Source of the DNA: Streptomyces silaceus
GTDB taxonomy: Bacteria; Actinomycetota; Actinomycetes; Streptomycetales; Streptomycetaceae
NCBI RefSeq assembly: GCF_001419745.1
Contig: NZ_LIRJ01000025.1
Location: 1 to 64,000, forward strand
Reading direction: 5' to 3'
DNA: 64,000 nt
A model generated the notes under the pieces. That model made no database searches. It saw only the letters and a list, made by a program, of their open reading frames with translations, and was not told where the DNA came from. Shown here in pieces: positions 57,128 through 64,000 of this stretch (its first letter is position 1; every line of letters starts with the position of its first letter). Made by a program: the position numbers and the translations under genes.

Positions 57128-58220
57128 CGAACTCCGGGACCTGATCACCGCGGAGATCGGCGACCGGGCCGCCGGCTGGGACCTGGCCGGCGCCATCCCG
57201 CCGGAGATCCTGCGGGGCCTGGGCGCCAAGGGCGCGCTGTGCGCGGAGGTCCCCGCCGAGTACGGCGGCCGAGGCCTGACGGGGCTTCAGAACGGTGAAC
57301 TCACCGCCCACGCGGGCGCGTTGTGCAGCTCGCTGCGGAGCGTGATGACCTCACAGGGCATGGCCGCGTGGACGATCCAGCGCTTCGGCACCCGCCGGCA
57401 GCGCACCGAGGAGCTCGCCCGGCTCACCCAGGGCGGTCTCGCCGCCGTGGCGTTCAGCGAGCCGCAGGCCGGCAGCGACCTCTCGGCGATCGCCACCACC
57501 ATCGTGGACGACGGCGACGAGGTGGTCCTCAACGGCCACAAGGTGTGGTCGACCGCGGCCGCGTACGCCGACGTCGTGGTGGTCTTCGGCCGCTACCGTG
57601 ACGAGGCCGCGGCCGTGGTGGTGCCCACCGACGCCCCCGGTGTCATCGTCGAGCCCGTCCCCCAGCCCCTCGGCTGCCGCGCGGCCGGGCACGCGGACGT
57701 GCTCCTCCAGGACGTACGGCTGCCCGCGTCCCGCGTCCTTTCGGGCGCGAGCCAGTCCCTCGCCCTGCTCACCACGATCGCCCTCACCTACGGCCGGCTC
57801 TCGGTGGCCTGGGGCTGCGTCGGCATCATCCGCTCCTGTCTGCGGGCCGCCGCCTCCCACGCCCGTACCCGCGAGCAGTTCGGCAAGCCGCTGGCGCAGC
57901 ACCAGCTGATCGCCCGTCATCTGTCGGAGCTGGTGGTCGCCGAGCAGACCGCGACCCGCGTGTGCGAGCACGCGGCGGGCTGCTGGGACACCCGGTCCCC
58001 CGAGCTGTCCGGTGCGGCGGTGCTCGCCAAGCACGTCTCCGCGGGGCAGGCGGCACACGCCGCGTCCACCGCGGTGCAGGTCCTCGCCTCCGCGGGGTCG
58101 GTGGACGGCGAGGCGGTGGCCCGCGCCTACCGCGACGCCAAGCTCATGCAGATCATCGAGGGCAGCGAGGAGATCTGTCAGCTGATCCTCGCCGAACGCG
58201 CGCTGGAGGGTGTGGCATGA
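57120..58220 (+). CDS. Acyl-CoA dehydrogenase-like enzyme (glyceryl-ACP oxidation)
   Basis: 366 residues, FAD-dependent acyl-CoA dehydrogenase family at normal length. Seen: FSEPQAGSDLS for FAD/substrate binding, LNGHKVWST, RTREQFGKPLAQHQ in the C-terminal helical domain, and the catalytic-Glu region IIEGSEEI. In the FkbI/Asm15 pathway it acts on the ACP-bound glyceryl unit, not on an acyl-CoA. GTG start at 57120 lies inside the end of the ACP gene, and the stop overlaps the next ATG (ATGA), so all these genes are coupled. Confidence 0.9.
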   Translation: MSDELRDLITAEIGDRAAGWDLAGAIPPEILRGLGAKGALCAEVPAEYGGRGLTGLQNGELTAHAGALCSSLRSVMTSQGMAAWTIQRFGTRRQRTEELARLTQGGLAAVAFSEPQAGSDLSAIATTIVDDGDEVVLNGHKVWSTAAAYADVVVVFGRYRDEAAAVVVPTDAPGVIVEPVPQPLGCRAAGHADVLLQDVRLPASRVLSGASQSLALLTTIALTYGRLSVAWGCVGIIRSCLRAAASHARTREQFGKPLAQHQLIARHLSELVVAEQTATRVCEHAAGCWDTRSPELSGAAVLAKHVSAGQAAHAASTAVQVLASAGSVDGEAVARAYRDAKLMQIIEGSEEICQLILAERALEGVA

Positions 58221-59194
58221 CGACCGAGACCGCCGCCGTGGGCATCGGCGCGATCCACTGCCTGCTGCCGGACGAGCGCACCGCCGTCGCGGACCTGCCC
58301 GAACTGGCCCGGCTGACCGACGAGGAGCTCGCGTTCGCCGAGCAGGCCGGCATCAAGTCCGTCGGCGTCTTCCCCGACACCGAGCCGACCGAACTCGCCG
58401 CGCGCGCCTGCGAGGCCCTCCTCGCCGGGCAGGACGGCACCCCCGACCTGCTGCTGCACATCGGCTCCCGGGCACCGGACGTGCTCATCGGGTCCGACTC
58501 GGGGAAGATCGCGCACCTCGCGGGCCTGACCGGCACCTTCCCCTTCACCATCGACGGCCTGGGCTGCGCCGGATCGTCGGCCGCCTGGGGCCTCGGGCGC
58601 GACCTCCTGCTCGGCGATCCGTCGCGCGAGAGCGTCCTGATCACCTACGGCAGCCGTCCCACCGCTGCCGACCGGGTGCGCCGGCCCGTCACCGTGGTCG
58701 GCGACGGCGCCTTCGCGATGACGCTGGTCAAGGGCGGGCGCCCGGTCCTCAAGGCGCACCGCATGGAGGCCGACAGCTCCTTCCACGACCTGTTCAAGGT
58801 CGACTACAAGCACCACCCCTGGTCCCAGTGGCGCGAGGTCTGCGCGGACAGCGACCGCTACTCCTTCGAGCTCGCCATGCACAGCCGTACGCGACTGGGC
58901 AAGCTCGTCGACCAGGTCCTGGCCGACGCGGGGCTCGGCAAGGACGACGTGGCCGCGACCCTCATGCAGAACGTCACCTCCAGCGCCTTCCAGTTCTACC
59001 GGGCCACGCTCGGCCTGGAGATCCACCCGGTCTGCGCCACCCATCTCGCGGAGCTCGGCCACCTCGGCCCGATGGACGTGGTCCTCAACCTGGACCGCCT
59101 CCTCGCCTCCGGTGAGCTGACGAGCGGCCGGCACGTGCTGGTGCTCAGCAACAGCCCCGTCGCCGCCTGGACCGTGACGCTGTGGGAAGTGTGA
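58217..59194 (+). CDS. KAS III-like protein, candidate methoxymalonyl acyltransferase
   Basis: 325 residues, thiolase-fold ketoacyl-ACP synthase III family. The nucleophile is Cys117 in GLGCAGSSAAWG. The usual HQAN motif is replaced by MQNVTSSAF (Gln at 251), while GHLGPMD (His282, Asp287) stands where FabH keeps its Asn. A Cys-His-Asp set resembles KAS III relatives that transfer acyl groups instead of condensing them (CerJ, ChlB3). Sitting inside the methoxymalonyl-ACP operon of an AT-less PKS, it is a good candidate for moving methoxymalonyl from the discrete ACP to a PKS carrier (inference). ATG at 58217 overlaps the upstream stop as ATGA. By gene order it would be OzmC, a gene reported as essential for oxazolomycin. 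Confidence 0.85.
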   Translation: MTTETAAVGIGAIHCLLPDERTAVADLPELARLTDEELAFAEQAGIKSVGVFPDTEPTELAARACEALLAGQDGTPDLLLHIGSRAPDVLIGSDSGKIAHLAGLTGTFPFTIDGLGCAGSSAAWGLGRDLLLGDPSRESVLITYGSRPTAADRVRRPVTVVGDGAFAMTLVKGGRPVLKAHRMEADSSFHDLFKVDYKHHPWSQWREVCADSDRYSFELAMHSRTRLGKLVDQVLADAGLGKDDVAATLMQNVTSSAFQFYRATLGLEIHPVCATHLAELGHLGPMDVVLNLDRLLASGELTSGRHVLVLSNSPVAAWTVTLWEV

Positions 59195-59214
59195 GCCATG
59201 GAAGGAATGAGCCG

Positions 59215-60315
59215 GTGACGGAACCTCAGCCGACCGTCAAGTGCCTGGTCTGGGACCTGGACAACACCCTGTGGCGCGGCACGCTCGTGGAGGACGGCGA
59301 GGTCGTCCTCCACGAGGGGATCCGCGACGTGATCGTCGCGCTCGACGAGCGGGGCATCCTCCAGGCGGTCGCCAGCCGCAACGACCACGAGCACGCCTGG
59401 GGGCAGCTGGAGAAGCTCGGCCTCGCCGAGTACTTCGTGCTGCCGCGGATCAACTGGGGCGCCAAGTCGGCGTCCATCCGGTCGATCGCCGAGGAACTGA
59501 ACTTCGCGATGAAGACCATCGCCTTCATCGACGACCAGCCGGCCGAGCGCGCCGAGGTCGCGTTCCACCACGCGGAGGTCCGCTGCTACACGGCGGAGCA
59601 GGCCCTCGACCTGCCCGGACTGCCGGAGTTCACGCCTCCCGTGGTGACCGGCGACGCGCGCCGCCGCCGGCAGATGTACCAGGCCGGGGTCCGCAGGGAG
59701 GCCGAGCGCACCGAGCACGCCGGGTCCGACGAGGAGTTCCTGCGCTCGCTCGGCCTGGAGCTGCGGATCGAGCGCGCGGGCGACGAGGCGATCTCCCGGG
59801 TCGAGGAACTGACCCTGCGCACCAGCCAGATGAACGCGACGGGGGTGCACTACTCCGACGAGGCGCTGCGCGCCCTGGTCGCGGACGAGGAGCACGAGGT
59901 GCTCGTCGCCTCGCTCACCGACCGCTTCGGCCCGCACGGAGCGATCGGCGTGATCCTGCTGGAGCGGCGCCCGGACACCTGGCACATCAAGCTCCTGGCC
60001 ACCTCCTGCCGCGTGGTGTCCTTCGGCGTGGGGGCGGCGCTGCTGCGCTGGCTCTCCGACGAGACGGCGCGGGCCGGTGTGCCGCTGACGGCCGGGTTCC
60101 GGCGCACCGAGCGCAACCGCATGATGGAGGTCGCCTACCGCTTCGCGGGCTTCCGCGAGGCCGCCGACGCCGAGGCGCCCCGGAGCGCGGACGGGGTGCA
60201 GACCCTCGTCCTCGACCCCACCCGGCAGGATCCGCCCGGCCACCTCAAGGTGATGGCGCCCCGCCTGTTCGGCTCGCCGTACGAGCCCGTCGAGTGGGTG
60301 CCCGCCGCCGGCTGA
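59215..60315 (+). CDS. FkbH-like HAD-superfamily protein (glyceryl-ACP synthesis)
   Basis: 366 residues. The N terminus has the HAD motif WDLDNTLW (Asp14, Asp16, Thr18); a GNAT-like C-terminal half follows, with SQMNATGVHYS before it. FkbH proteins take the glyceryl group of 1,3-bisphosphoglycerate, dephosphorylate it and pass it to an ACP, the first step to methoxymalonyl-ACP. I chose GTG 59215, which has GGAAGGA 8 nt upstream and starts shortly before the HAD motif; an upstream in-frame GTG at 59182 would overlap the KAS III-like gene and has no SD. Last gene of the operon; a strong hairpin follows. OzmB-like by position. Confidence 0.92.
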   Translation: MTEPQPTVKCLVWDLDNTLWRGTLVEDGEVVLHEGIRDVIVALDERGILQAVASRNDHEHAWGQLEKLGLAEYFVLPRINWGAKSASIRSIAEELNFAMKTIAFIDDQPAERAEVAFHHAEVRCYTAEQALDLPGLPEFTPPVVTGDARRRRQMYQAGVRREAERTEHAGSDEEFLRSLGLELRIERAGDEAISRVEELTLRTSQMNATGVHYSDEALRALVADEEHEVLVASLTDRFGPHGAIGVILLERRPDTWHIKLLATSCRVVSFGVGAALLRWLSDETARAGVPLTAGFRRTERNRMMEVAYRFAGFREAADAEAPRSADGVQTLVLDPTRQDPPGHLKVMAPRLFGSPYEPVEWVPAAG

Positions 60316-60319
60316 CCCG

Positions 60320-60356
60320 CCGGTCCGCGCCACGGGTCTGCCGTGGCGCGGACCGG
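60320..60356. terminator. Bidirectional hairpin terminator between convergent operons
   Basis: Sixteen-base perfectly paired arms (60320-60335 and 60341-60356) around a five-base loop GTCTG, only 4 nt after the FkbH-like stop and 10 nt from the stop of the convergent MFS gene. There is no T-run, common for actinobacterial terminators. It marks the probable right edge of the antibiotic locus. Confidence 0.8.
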
Positions 60357-60366
60357 GACGGCGGGG

Positions 60367-61818
60367 TCAGTCCGTGGCTTCCGCCTCCACGGGCTTCGGG
60401 ATGAGGAAGGACGTCGCGAAGGCCGCCGCGATGAGGGCGACTCCGGCGATCATGCCGGCCGTGTACCCGGCGGGCGACGTCTTGTCGGCCGGTGCCGCGG
60501 CGGTCTGCACGGCGTACAGGACGGCGAAGCTGAGTCCCGCGCCGAGGTTGAACGCGCCCGCGTTCAGGCCGGGCAGGAAGCCCGGGTTCTCCTTCGGGGA
60601 GAGCACGATGCCGAGGCCGTTGAGGACGATGTTGCCCACACCCGCGTAGGTGACGCCGATGAGGACCGACGCGACGAGCAGGAGCGGCCGCGAGTCGGCG
60701 TGCAGCGTGAACAGCATCAGGGCGACGGTCACGGCGGAGCCGACGAGACCGAGGCGCAGGATGCGGCCGTAGCCGTACGTGGCGGCCAGGCGCCCGGCGA
60801 GCGGGCCCATGGCGAGGCCCGCGAGCGCGTACGGCGTCAGGGTCCACCAGGCGGACTGCTCGGCGGTCATGCCGAAGCCCGCCTGCGCGTCCTGGGCGAA
60901 CGCCGGGATCATGCCGTTCATCACGGCGAACACACCGGTCATGGTGAGGACCGTGGTGAGCAGCAGCGCCCAGGTGGAGCGCCGGCGCAGATGCCGTGTG
61001 GCGACCAGCGGGTGGCTGCTGCGGTCCTCGGTGCGCCAGAACAGGGCGAAGGCGAGGGCGGTGACGACGAACAGGCCCGCGACCAGCGGCCAGTTGGCGT
61101 CGCCGAGCTTGCCGGCCTCGTTCAGGGCGATGAGGGCCGCGCCGACCGAGACGACCAGGAGCGTGACGCCGGGCCAGTCCATGCGGCGGTCGTCGGTGTC
61201 GGCGGCCCGGGACTCCGGGGTGAGGGTGGCGACGAGGAGCGCGGCGACGGCCGCGACGGCGGCCATCACCCAGAACACCGACTGGAAGCCGTAGTGGTCG
61301 GCGAGGAAGCCGCCGGCGAGGGAGTCGACGCCCGCGATGCCGCCGTTGACGGCGGTGATGACGCCGAGCAGGGTGCCGTACTTCTTCGGCTCGTGCACCT
61401 CGTTGCGGAGCATGATCAGGCAGAGCGGCACGGTGGGTCCGGAGACGCCCTGGACGACGCGGCCCGCGAAGAGCATCGGGATGTTCTCGGCGAGCGCGGC
61501 GACGACGCAGCCGACGACCATCAGCGCGAGCATGCCGGCGAGCACCTTGCGGCGTCCGACGAGGTCGCCGAGGCGCGGAAGGAAGAGCGAGAAGAGCGCG
61601 GCCGAGGTGAAGAACGCGGTCTGGGTCAGGCCGACCTCGGCGGAGGTCGCCCCGAGCGAGTCCTCGATGTTCTTCAGGGCGGGGCTGAGCATGCTCGCGT
61701 TGAGCTGGAAGGCGAAGCACGCGGCGAGCAGCGCGGCGACCAGGACGCCGATGCGGACCGGGCGCGAGCTGTGCGGGCCGCCGGACGCGGCGGCCGGTTC
61801 GGTGAAGGAGGCGTTCAT
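60367..61818 (-). CDS. MFS permease, probably nucleoside or related substrate transporter
   Basis: 483 residues with 12-14 predicted membrane segments. N-terminal half has GDLVGRRKVLAG, the MFS motif A between TM2 and TM3, and GRVVQGVSG; the overall look is the drug/H+ antiporter DHA2 type. Its ATG overlaps the stop of the nucleoside hydrolase gene as ATGA, so the two form one operon under the LacI-type regulator. That context favours a role in nucleoside uptake or export over antibiotic efflux, though sequence alone would also allow a drug exporter for the adjacent cluster. Confidence 0.85.
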   Translation of the reverse strand: MNASFTEPAAASGGPHSSRPVRIGVLVAALLAACFAFQLNASMLSPALKNIEDSLGATSAEVGLTQTAFFTSAALFSLFLPRLGDLVGRRKVLAGMLALMVVGCVVAALAENIPMLFAGRVVQGVSGPTVPLCLIMLRNEVHEPKKYGTLLGVITAVNGGIAGVDSLAGGFLADHYGFQSVFWVMAAVAAVAALLVATLTPESRAADTDDRRMDWPGVTLLVVSVGAALIALNEAGKLGDANWPLVAGLFVVTALAFALFWRTEDRSSHPLVATRHLRRRSTWALLLTTVLTMTGVFAVMNGMIPAFAQDAQAGFGMTAEQSAWWTLTPYALAGLAMGPLAGRLAATYGYGRILRLGLVGSAVTVALMLFTLHADSRPLLLVASVLIGVTYAGVGNIVLNGLGIVLSPKENPGFLPGLNAGAFNLGAGLSFAVLYAVQTAAAPADKTSPAGYTAGMIAGVALIAAAFATSFLIPKPVEAEATD

Positions 61819-62762
61819 GCGCGGACGTCACCGATCCGTTCGAGGGCGTCCACGACGAGGTCCCAGAAGCGCTGGTGGTCCAGGTCGACGGCGACCTGGG
61901 TGTGGCAGTCGTCGGGGGCGGGCGCGCGGAAGTCGGTGACGGTCATGCCGAGGGTGAGCGTGCCGGTGAGCTCGATGTCCACGGGGGCCTTGCGGACGGT
62001 CATGACGGAGGGGTCGATGACGTACGCGACCGCGCACGGGTCGTGCACCGGCGGCGCCTCGAAGCCCTGGGCCTCCAGGTACATGGCGCCGAAGAAGTCG
62101 AGGAGTTCGTTGACGAAGACGGCGGGCTTCGTGCCGACGGCGGCGATGCGCTCGACGACCTCGGGGGTGGCGAGGGCCTGGTGGGTGAGGTCGAGGCCGA
62201 CCATGGTGACCGGCCAGCTCTCGTTGAAGACGATGTGCGCGGCCTCGGGGTCGATCTTGATGTTGAACTCGGCGACCGGGCTCCAGTTGCCCGTGTGGTA
62301 GCCGCCGCCCATGAGGACGACCTCGCGGACGCGCTCGACGATGCGGGGCTCCTTGCGGGCGGCCAGCGCGATGTTGGTCAGGCCCGCGGTGGGGACGAGG
62401 GTGATCTCTCCGGGCTCGTGGGCCATGACGGTGTCGATGATGAGGTCGACGGCGTGGCGCTCGTCCAGGGCCAGGGTCGGCTCGGGCATGACGGGGCCGT
62501 CGATGCCGCTCTCGCCGTGGATGTCCGGGGCGGTCTCGACCTCGCGGACGAGGGGGCGGGGGCAGCCCGCGGCGAAGGGGACGCCGGTGATGTTCGCGAT
62601 GCGGGCCACCGACAGGGCGTTGCGGGTGACCTTCTCCAGGGTCTGGTTGCCCACCACGGTGGTGACGGCGACCAGCTCGACATCCGGGTTGCCGTGCGCC
62701 AGGAGCATGGCGATCGCGTCGTCGTGCCCGGGGTCGCAGTCCAGGATGATCTTTCGGGGCAT
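61815..62762 (-). CDS. Nucleoside hydrolase (inosine-uridine preferring family)
   Basis: 315 residues. N-terminal IILDCDPGHDD is the Ca2+-binding DxDxxxDD signature of IU-nucleoside hydrolases, which cut the N-glycosidic bond of ribonucleosides to base and ribose. Further family features: GNQTLEK, PTAGLTNIA, GGGYHTGNWSPVAEFNI and the late HDPCAV. I chose ATG 62762 since MPRKIILDCDPG fits the family start and AGAGG lies 7 nt upstream; the frame is open further but the added N terminus has no domain. First gene of the operon with the MFS permease; intracellular salvage is likely. Confidence 0.93.
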   Translation of the reverse strand: MPRKIILDCDPGHDDAIAMLLAHGNPDVELVAVTTVVGNQTLEKVTRNALSVARIANITGVPFAAGCPRPLVREVETAPDIHGESGIDGPVMPEPTLALDERHAVDLIIDTVMAHEPGEITLVPTAGLTNIALAARKEPRIVERVREVVLMGGGYHTGNWSPVAEFNIKIDPEAAHIVFNESWPVTMVGLDLTHQALATPEVVERIAAVGTKPAVFVNELLDFFGAMYLEAQGFEAPPVHDPCAVAYVIDPSVMTVRKAPVDIELTGTLTLGMTVTDFRAPAPDDCHTQVAVDLDHQRFWDLVVDALERIGDVRA

Positions 62763-62810
62763 CGCGGAACCTCTTTGTTCGGCTGAGCCCGCGCCGCGGG
62801 GCGCGGGCTC

Positions 62811-62826
62811 GGGAAAACGTTCTCCC
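62811..62826. promoter_or_regulatory. LacI-type operator GGGAAAACGTTCTCCC
   Basis: Sixteen-base near-perfect palindrome (7 of 8 pairs) with central AACGTT, typical of LacI-family sites with a CG centre. It starts 3 nt beyond the -10 box of the minus-strand promoter, so bound repressor would cover the transcription start of the nucleoside hydrolase operon. Confidence 0.65.
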
Positions 62827-62829
62827 AAG

Positions 62830-62858
62830 ACTGTGTGCACGGGTGCGAATTATGTCAA
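62830..62858 (-). promoter_or_regulatory. Promoter of nucleoside hydrolase-MFS operon
   Basis: Minus strand: perfect -35 TTGACA (62858-62853), 17-nt spacer, -10 CACAGT (62835-62830). The -10 is a modest match to TANNNT. Spacing and the downstream operator make this the best promoter call in the window. Confidence 0.6.
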
Positions 62859-63012
62859 TGGCCGACGACACACCCCGGCAAACGCGCCCGGAACGGACAC
62901 GGTTCGGAGCAGGGGCAGCTCTGCGCGGAAAACGGAACAGAACCGGACGATAGTTTCCCGGATCAGGCTAAAGGTCTCGCCGATCCAGGGTCTGGTGAGG
63001 TGAAAGGGCCGC

Positions 63013-63026
63013 TGATAACGTTTGCC
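63013..63026. promoter_or_regulatory. Second, weaker AACGTT site upstream of the lacI-type gene
   Basis: TGATAACGTTTGCC has the same AACGTT core as the operator at 62811, but the flanks pair poorly. It is 26 nt before the regulator's start, where it could mediate autoregulation. Confidence 0.3.
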
Positions 63027-63052
63027 GAAACGTACCGAAGGGTGGGCGCGGC

Positions 63053-64000
63053 GTGGCCGACGTAACGCTAAGGGATGTGGCCCGGGTCTCCGGCTGCTCC
63101 GTCGCCACGGTCTCCCGGGTCCTTGCCGGTACGCGGCCCGTCGGCGCGGAGACCGCGCGGCGCGTCCGTGAGGCCGCCGACGCGCTCGGCTACCGCCCCA
63201 ACCAGGCGGCGCGCGCCCTGCGCGGCCGCTCCACCGGCACGGTCGGGCTCGTCCTGCCGCAGATCACGAACCCCTTCTACCCCGCCCTTGTGCGCGCGTT
63301 GACGCACGCCCTGCACGCCGACGGGCGCGCCGTGCTCCTCGCCGACTGCGACGACGACCCGGCGGCCGAGGCGGAGCACATCGCCGACCTGCTGAGCCGG
63401 CAGGTGGACGCCCTCCTGGTGATCCCGGCGCACGAGGACCGCAGCAGGGACGCGGTGGCCGCGGCGGCGGCCCGGGTGCCCCTCGTCCTGATGGACCGGG
63501 GCTGCGGACCGGGCATCGCCGACTCCGTGGCGGTCGACAACACCGCGGGCACGGCCCTCGTCCTCGACCATCTGGCGGCCACCGGCCGGCGCCGCGTCTG
63601 CTTCCTCGGGGCGAAGGGCACGGCCTCGGCCGCGGCCGAGCGGCGCGCCGCCTACGCCGCCGGGGCCGGTGCGCTCGACCCAAAGGCGCCGGACCGCGTG
63701 TTCCTCGGCGACTTCTCCGTGGCGTGGGGGCGGGCCGCGGTCGACGAGGCGTGGACCGCCCGGCCCGACGCCCTGGTCTGCGCCAACGACCTCATCGCCA
63801 TCGGTGCGCTGCAGCGGCTGCAGCAGCTCGGCGCGGCCGTGCCGGACGAGGTCGCCGTGACCGGGTTCGACGACATCCCGATGGCGGCGCTCTCCGCGCC
63901 GGGCGTCACCACGGTCCGCCAGCCGGTGGCCGAGCTGGCCGCCGAGGCCGCCCGCCTCCTCGACGCCCGCCTCTCGGGCGCCTCCGACGGCCCGCAGCGC
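63053..64000 (+). CDS. LacI-family transcriptional regulator (3' end outside window)
   Basis: 316 codons visible, nearly full length. The N-terminal helix-turn-helix reads TLRDVARVSGCSVATVSRVL with the hinge YRPNQAARALRG, followed by a periplasmic-binding-type effector domain (GLVLPQITNPFY, VPLVLMDRG, ALVCANDLIAIGAL, VTGFDDIPMA). GTG start at 63053 with GAAGGGTG upstream. It is divergent to the nucleoside hydrolase-MFS operon and probably represses it through the AACGTT palindrome; a nucleoside or ribose-derived inducer is inferred. Confidence 0.93.
   Translation, partial: MADVTLRDVARVSGCSVATVSRVLAGTRPVGAETARRVREAADALGYRPNQAARALRGRSTGTVGLVLPQITNPFYPALVRALTHALHADGRAVLLADCDDDPAAEAEHIADLLSRQVDALLVIPAHEDRSRDAVAAAAARVPLVLMDRGCGPGIADSVAVDNTAGTALVLDHLAATGRRRVCFLGAKGTASAAAERRAAYAAGAGALDPKAPDRVFLGDFSVAWGRAAVDEAWTARPDALVCANDLIAIGALQRLQQLGAAVPDEVAVTGFDDIPMAALSAPGVTTVRQPVAELAAEAARLLDARLSGASDGPQR

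Noticed and set aside
60367..61818. MFS permease as the self-resistance exporter of the cluster
   Set aside because: It overlaps the nucleoside hydrolase gene (ATGA) and shares its promoter; kept only as a lesser alternative.

Overview
The window is high-GC actinobacterial DNA, almost certainly Streptomyces: nearly all third codon positions are G or C, GTG and TTG starts occur, and the antisense strand carries long spurious open frames. About 60 of the 64 kb is one biosynthetic locus for a hybrid peptide-polyketide made by a trans-AT (AT-less) type I PKS with NRPS modules. The right end (60.3-64 kb) is an unrelated nucleoside-utilisation locus.

Left block (54307 down to 1, all minus strand). 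Six close or overlapping genes are read leftwards: a 7870-residue PKS/NRPS (KS-KR-MT-ACP, C-A-PCP, KS-DH-KR-ACP, KS-DH*-ACP-MT-KR-ACP, KS0, KS-KR-ACP); a 2982-residue PKS (KS-ACP, KS0-DH-ER-KR-ACP, MT-like tail); a 1194-residue KS-MT-PCP protein with a vestigial carrier at its N terminus; a 2001-residue NRPS (C-A-nMT-PCP-C); a stand-alone AT-AT-ER protein; and a PKS (KS-DH-KR-ACP, KS-DH-KR...) cut by the left edge. No module has its own AT, so extender loading must come from the AT-AT-ER protein. The A-domain codes that I read are DILQLGMIW (glycine) and DVWHVSLVD (serine); the serine module carries an N-methyltransferase.

Central control region (54308-55302). About 1 kb of lower-GC DNA separates the megasynthase operon from a divergent six-gene operon. 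It holds a 13-bp direct repeat, two inverted repeats and a possible 13-codon leader ORF.

Right block (55303-60315, plus strand). Six coupled genes encode a 3-hydroxyacyl-CoA dehydrogenase, an O-methyltransferase, a discrete ACP, an acyl-CoA dehydrogenase, a KAS III-like protein and an FkbH-like protein. Five are the classic methoxymalonyl-ACP set (glyceryl-ACP made, oxidised twice, O-methylated); the KAS III-like protein is a candidate for moving the unit onto the PKS. A strong hairpin closes the operon.

Taken together (gem-dimethyl type KS-KR-MT module next to a Gly module, terminal N-methyl-Ser NRPS with a C domain instead of a thioesterase, AT-AT-ER protein, methoxymalonyl-ACP genes) this matches the oxazolomycin family of Streptomyces albus. 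The loading/formylation module, remaining PKS genes, and any regulator or resistance gene must lie left of position 1. Least expected features: a cis-AT-like DH-ER-KR-ACP block in the trans-AT line, two KS domains without the HGTGT histidine, carrier-like remnants beside KS domains, and a terminal C domain without its HH pair.

Right flank: an MFS permease and a nucleoside hydrolase form a minus-strand operon, with a divergent LacI-family regulator. A TTGACA promoter and an AACGTT-centred palindrome lie between them.
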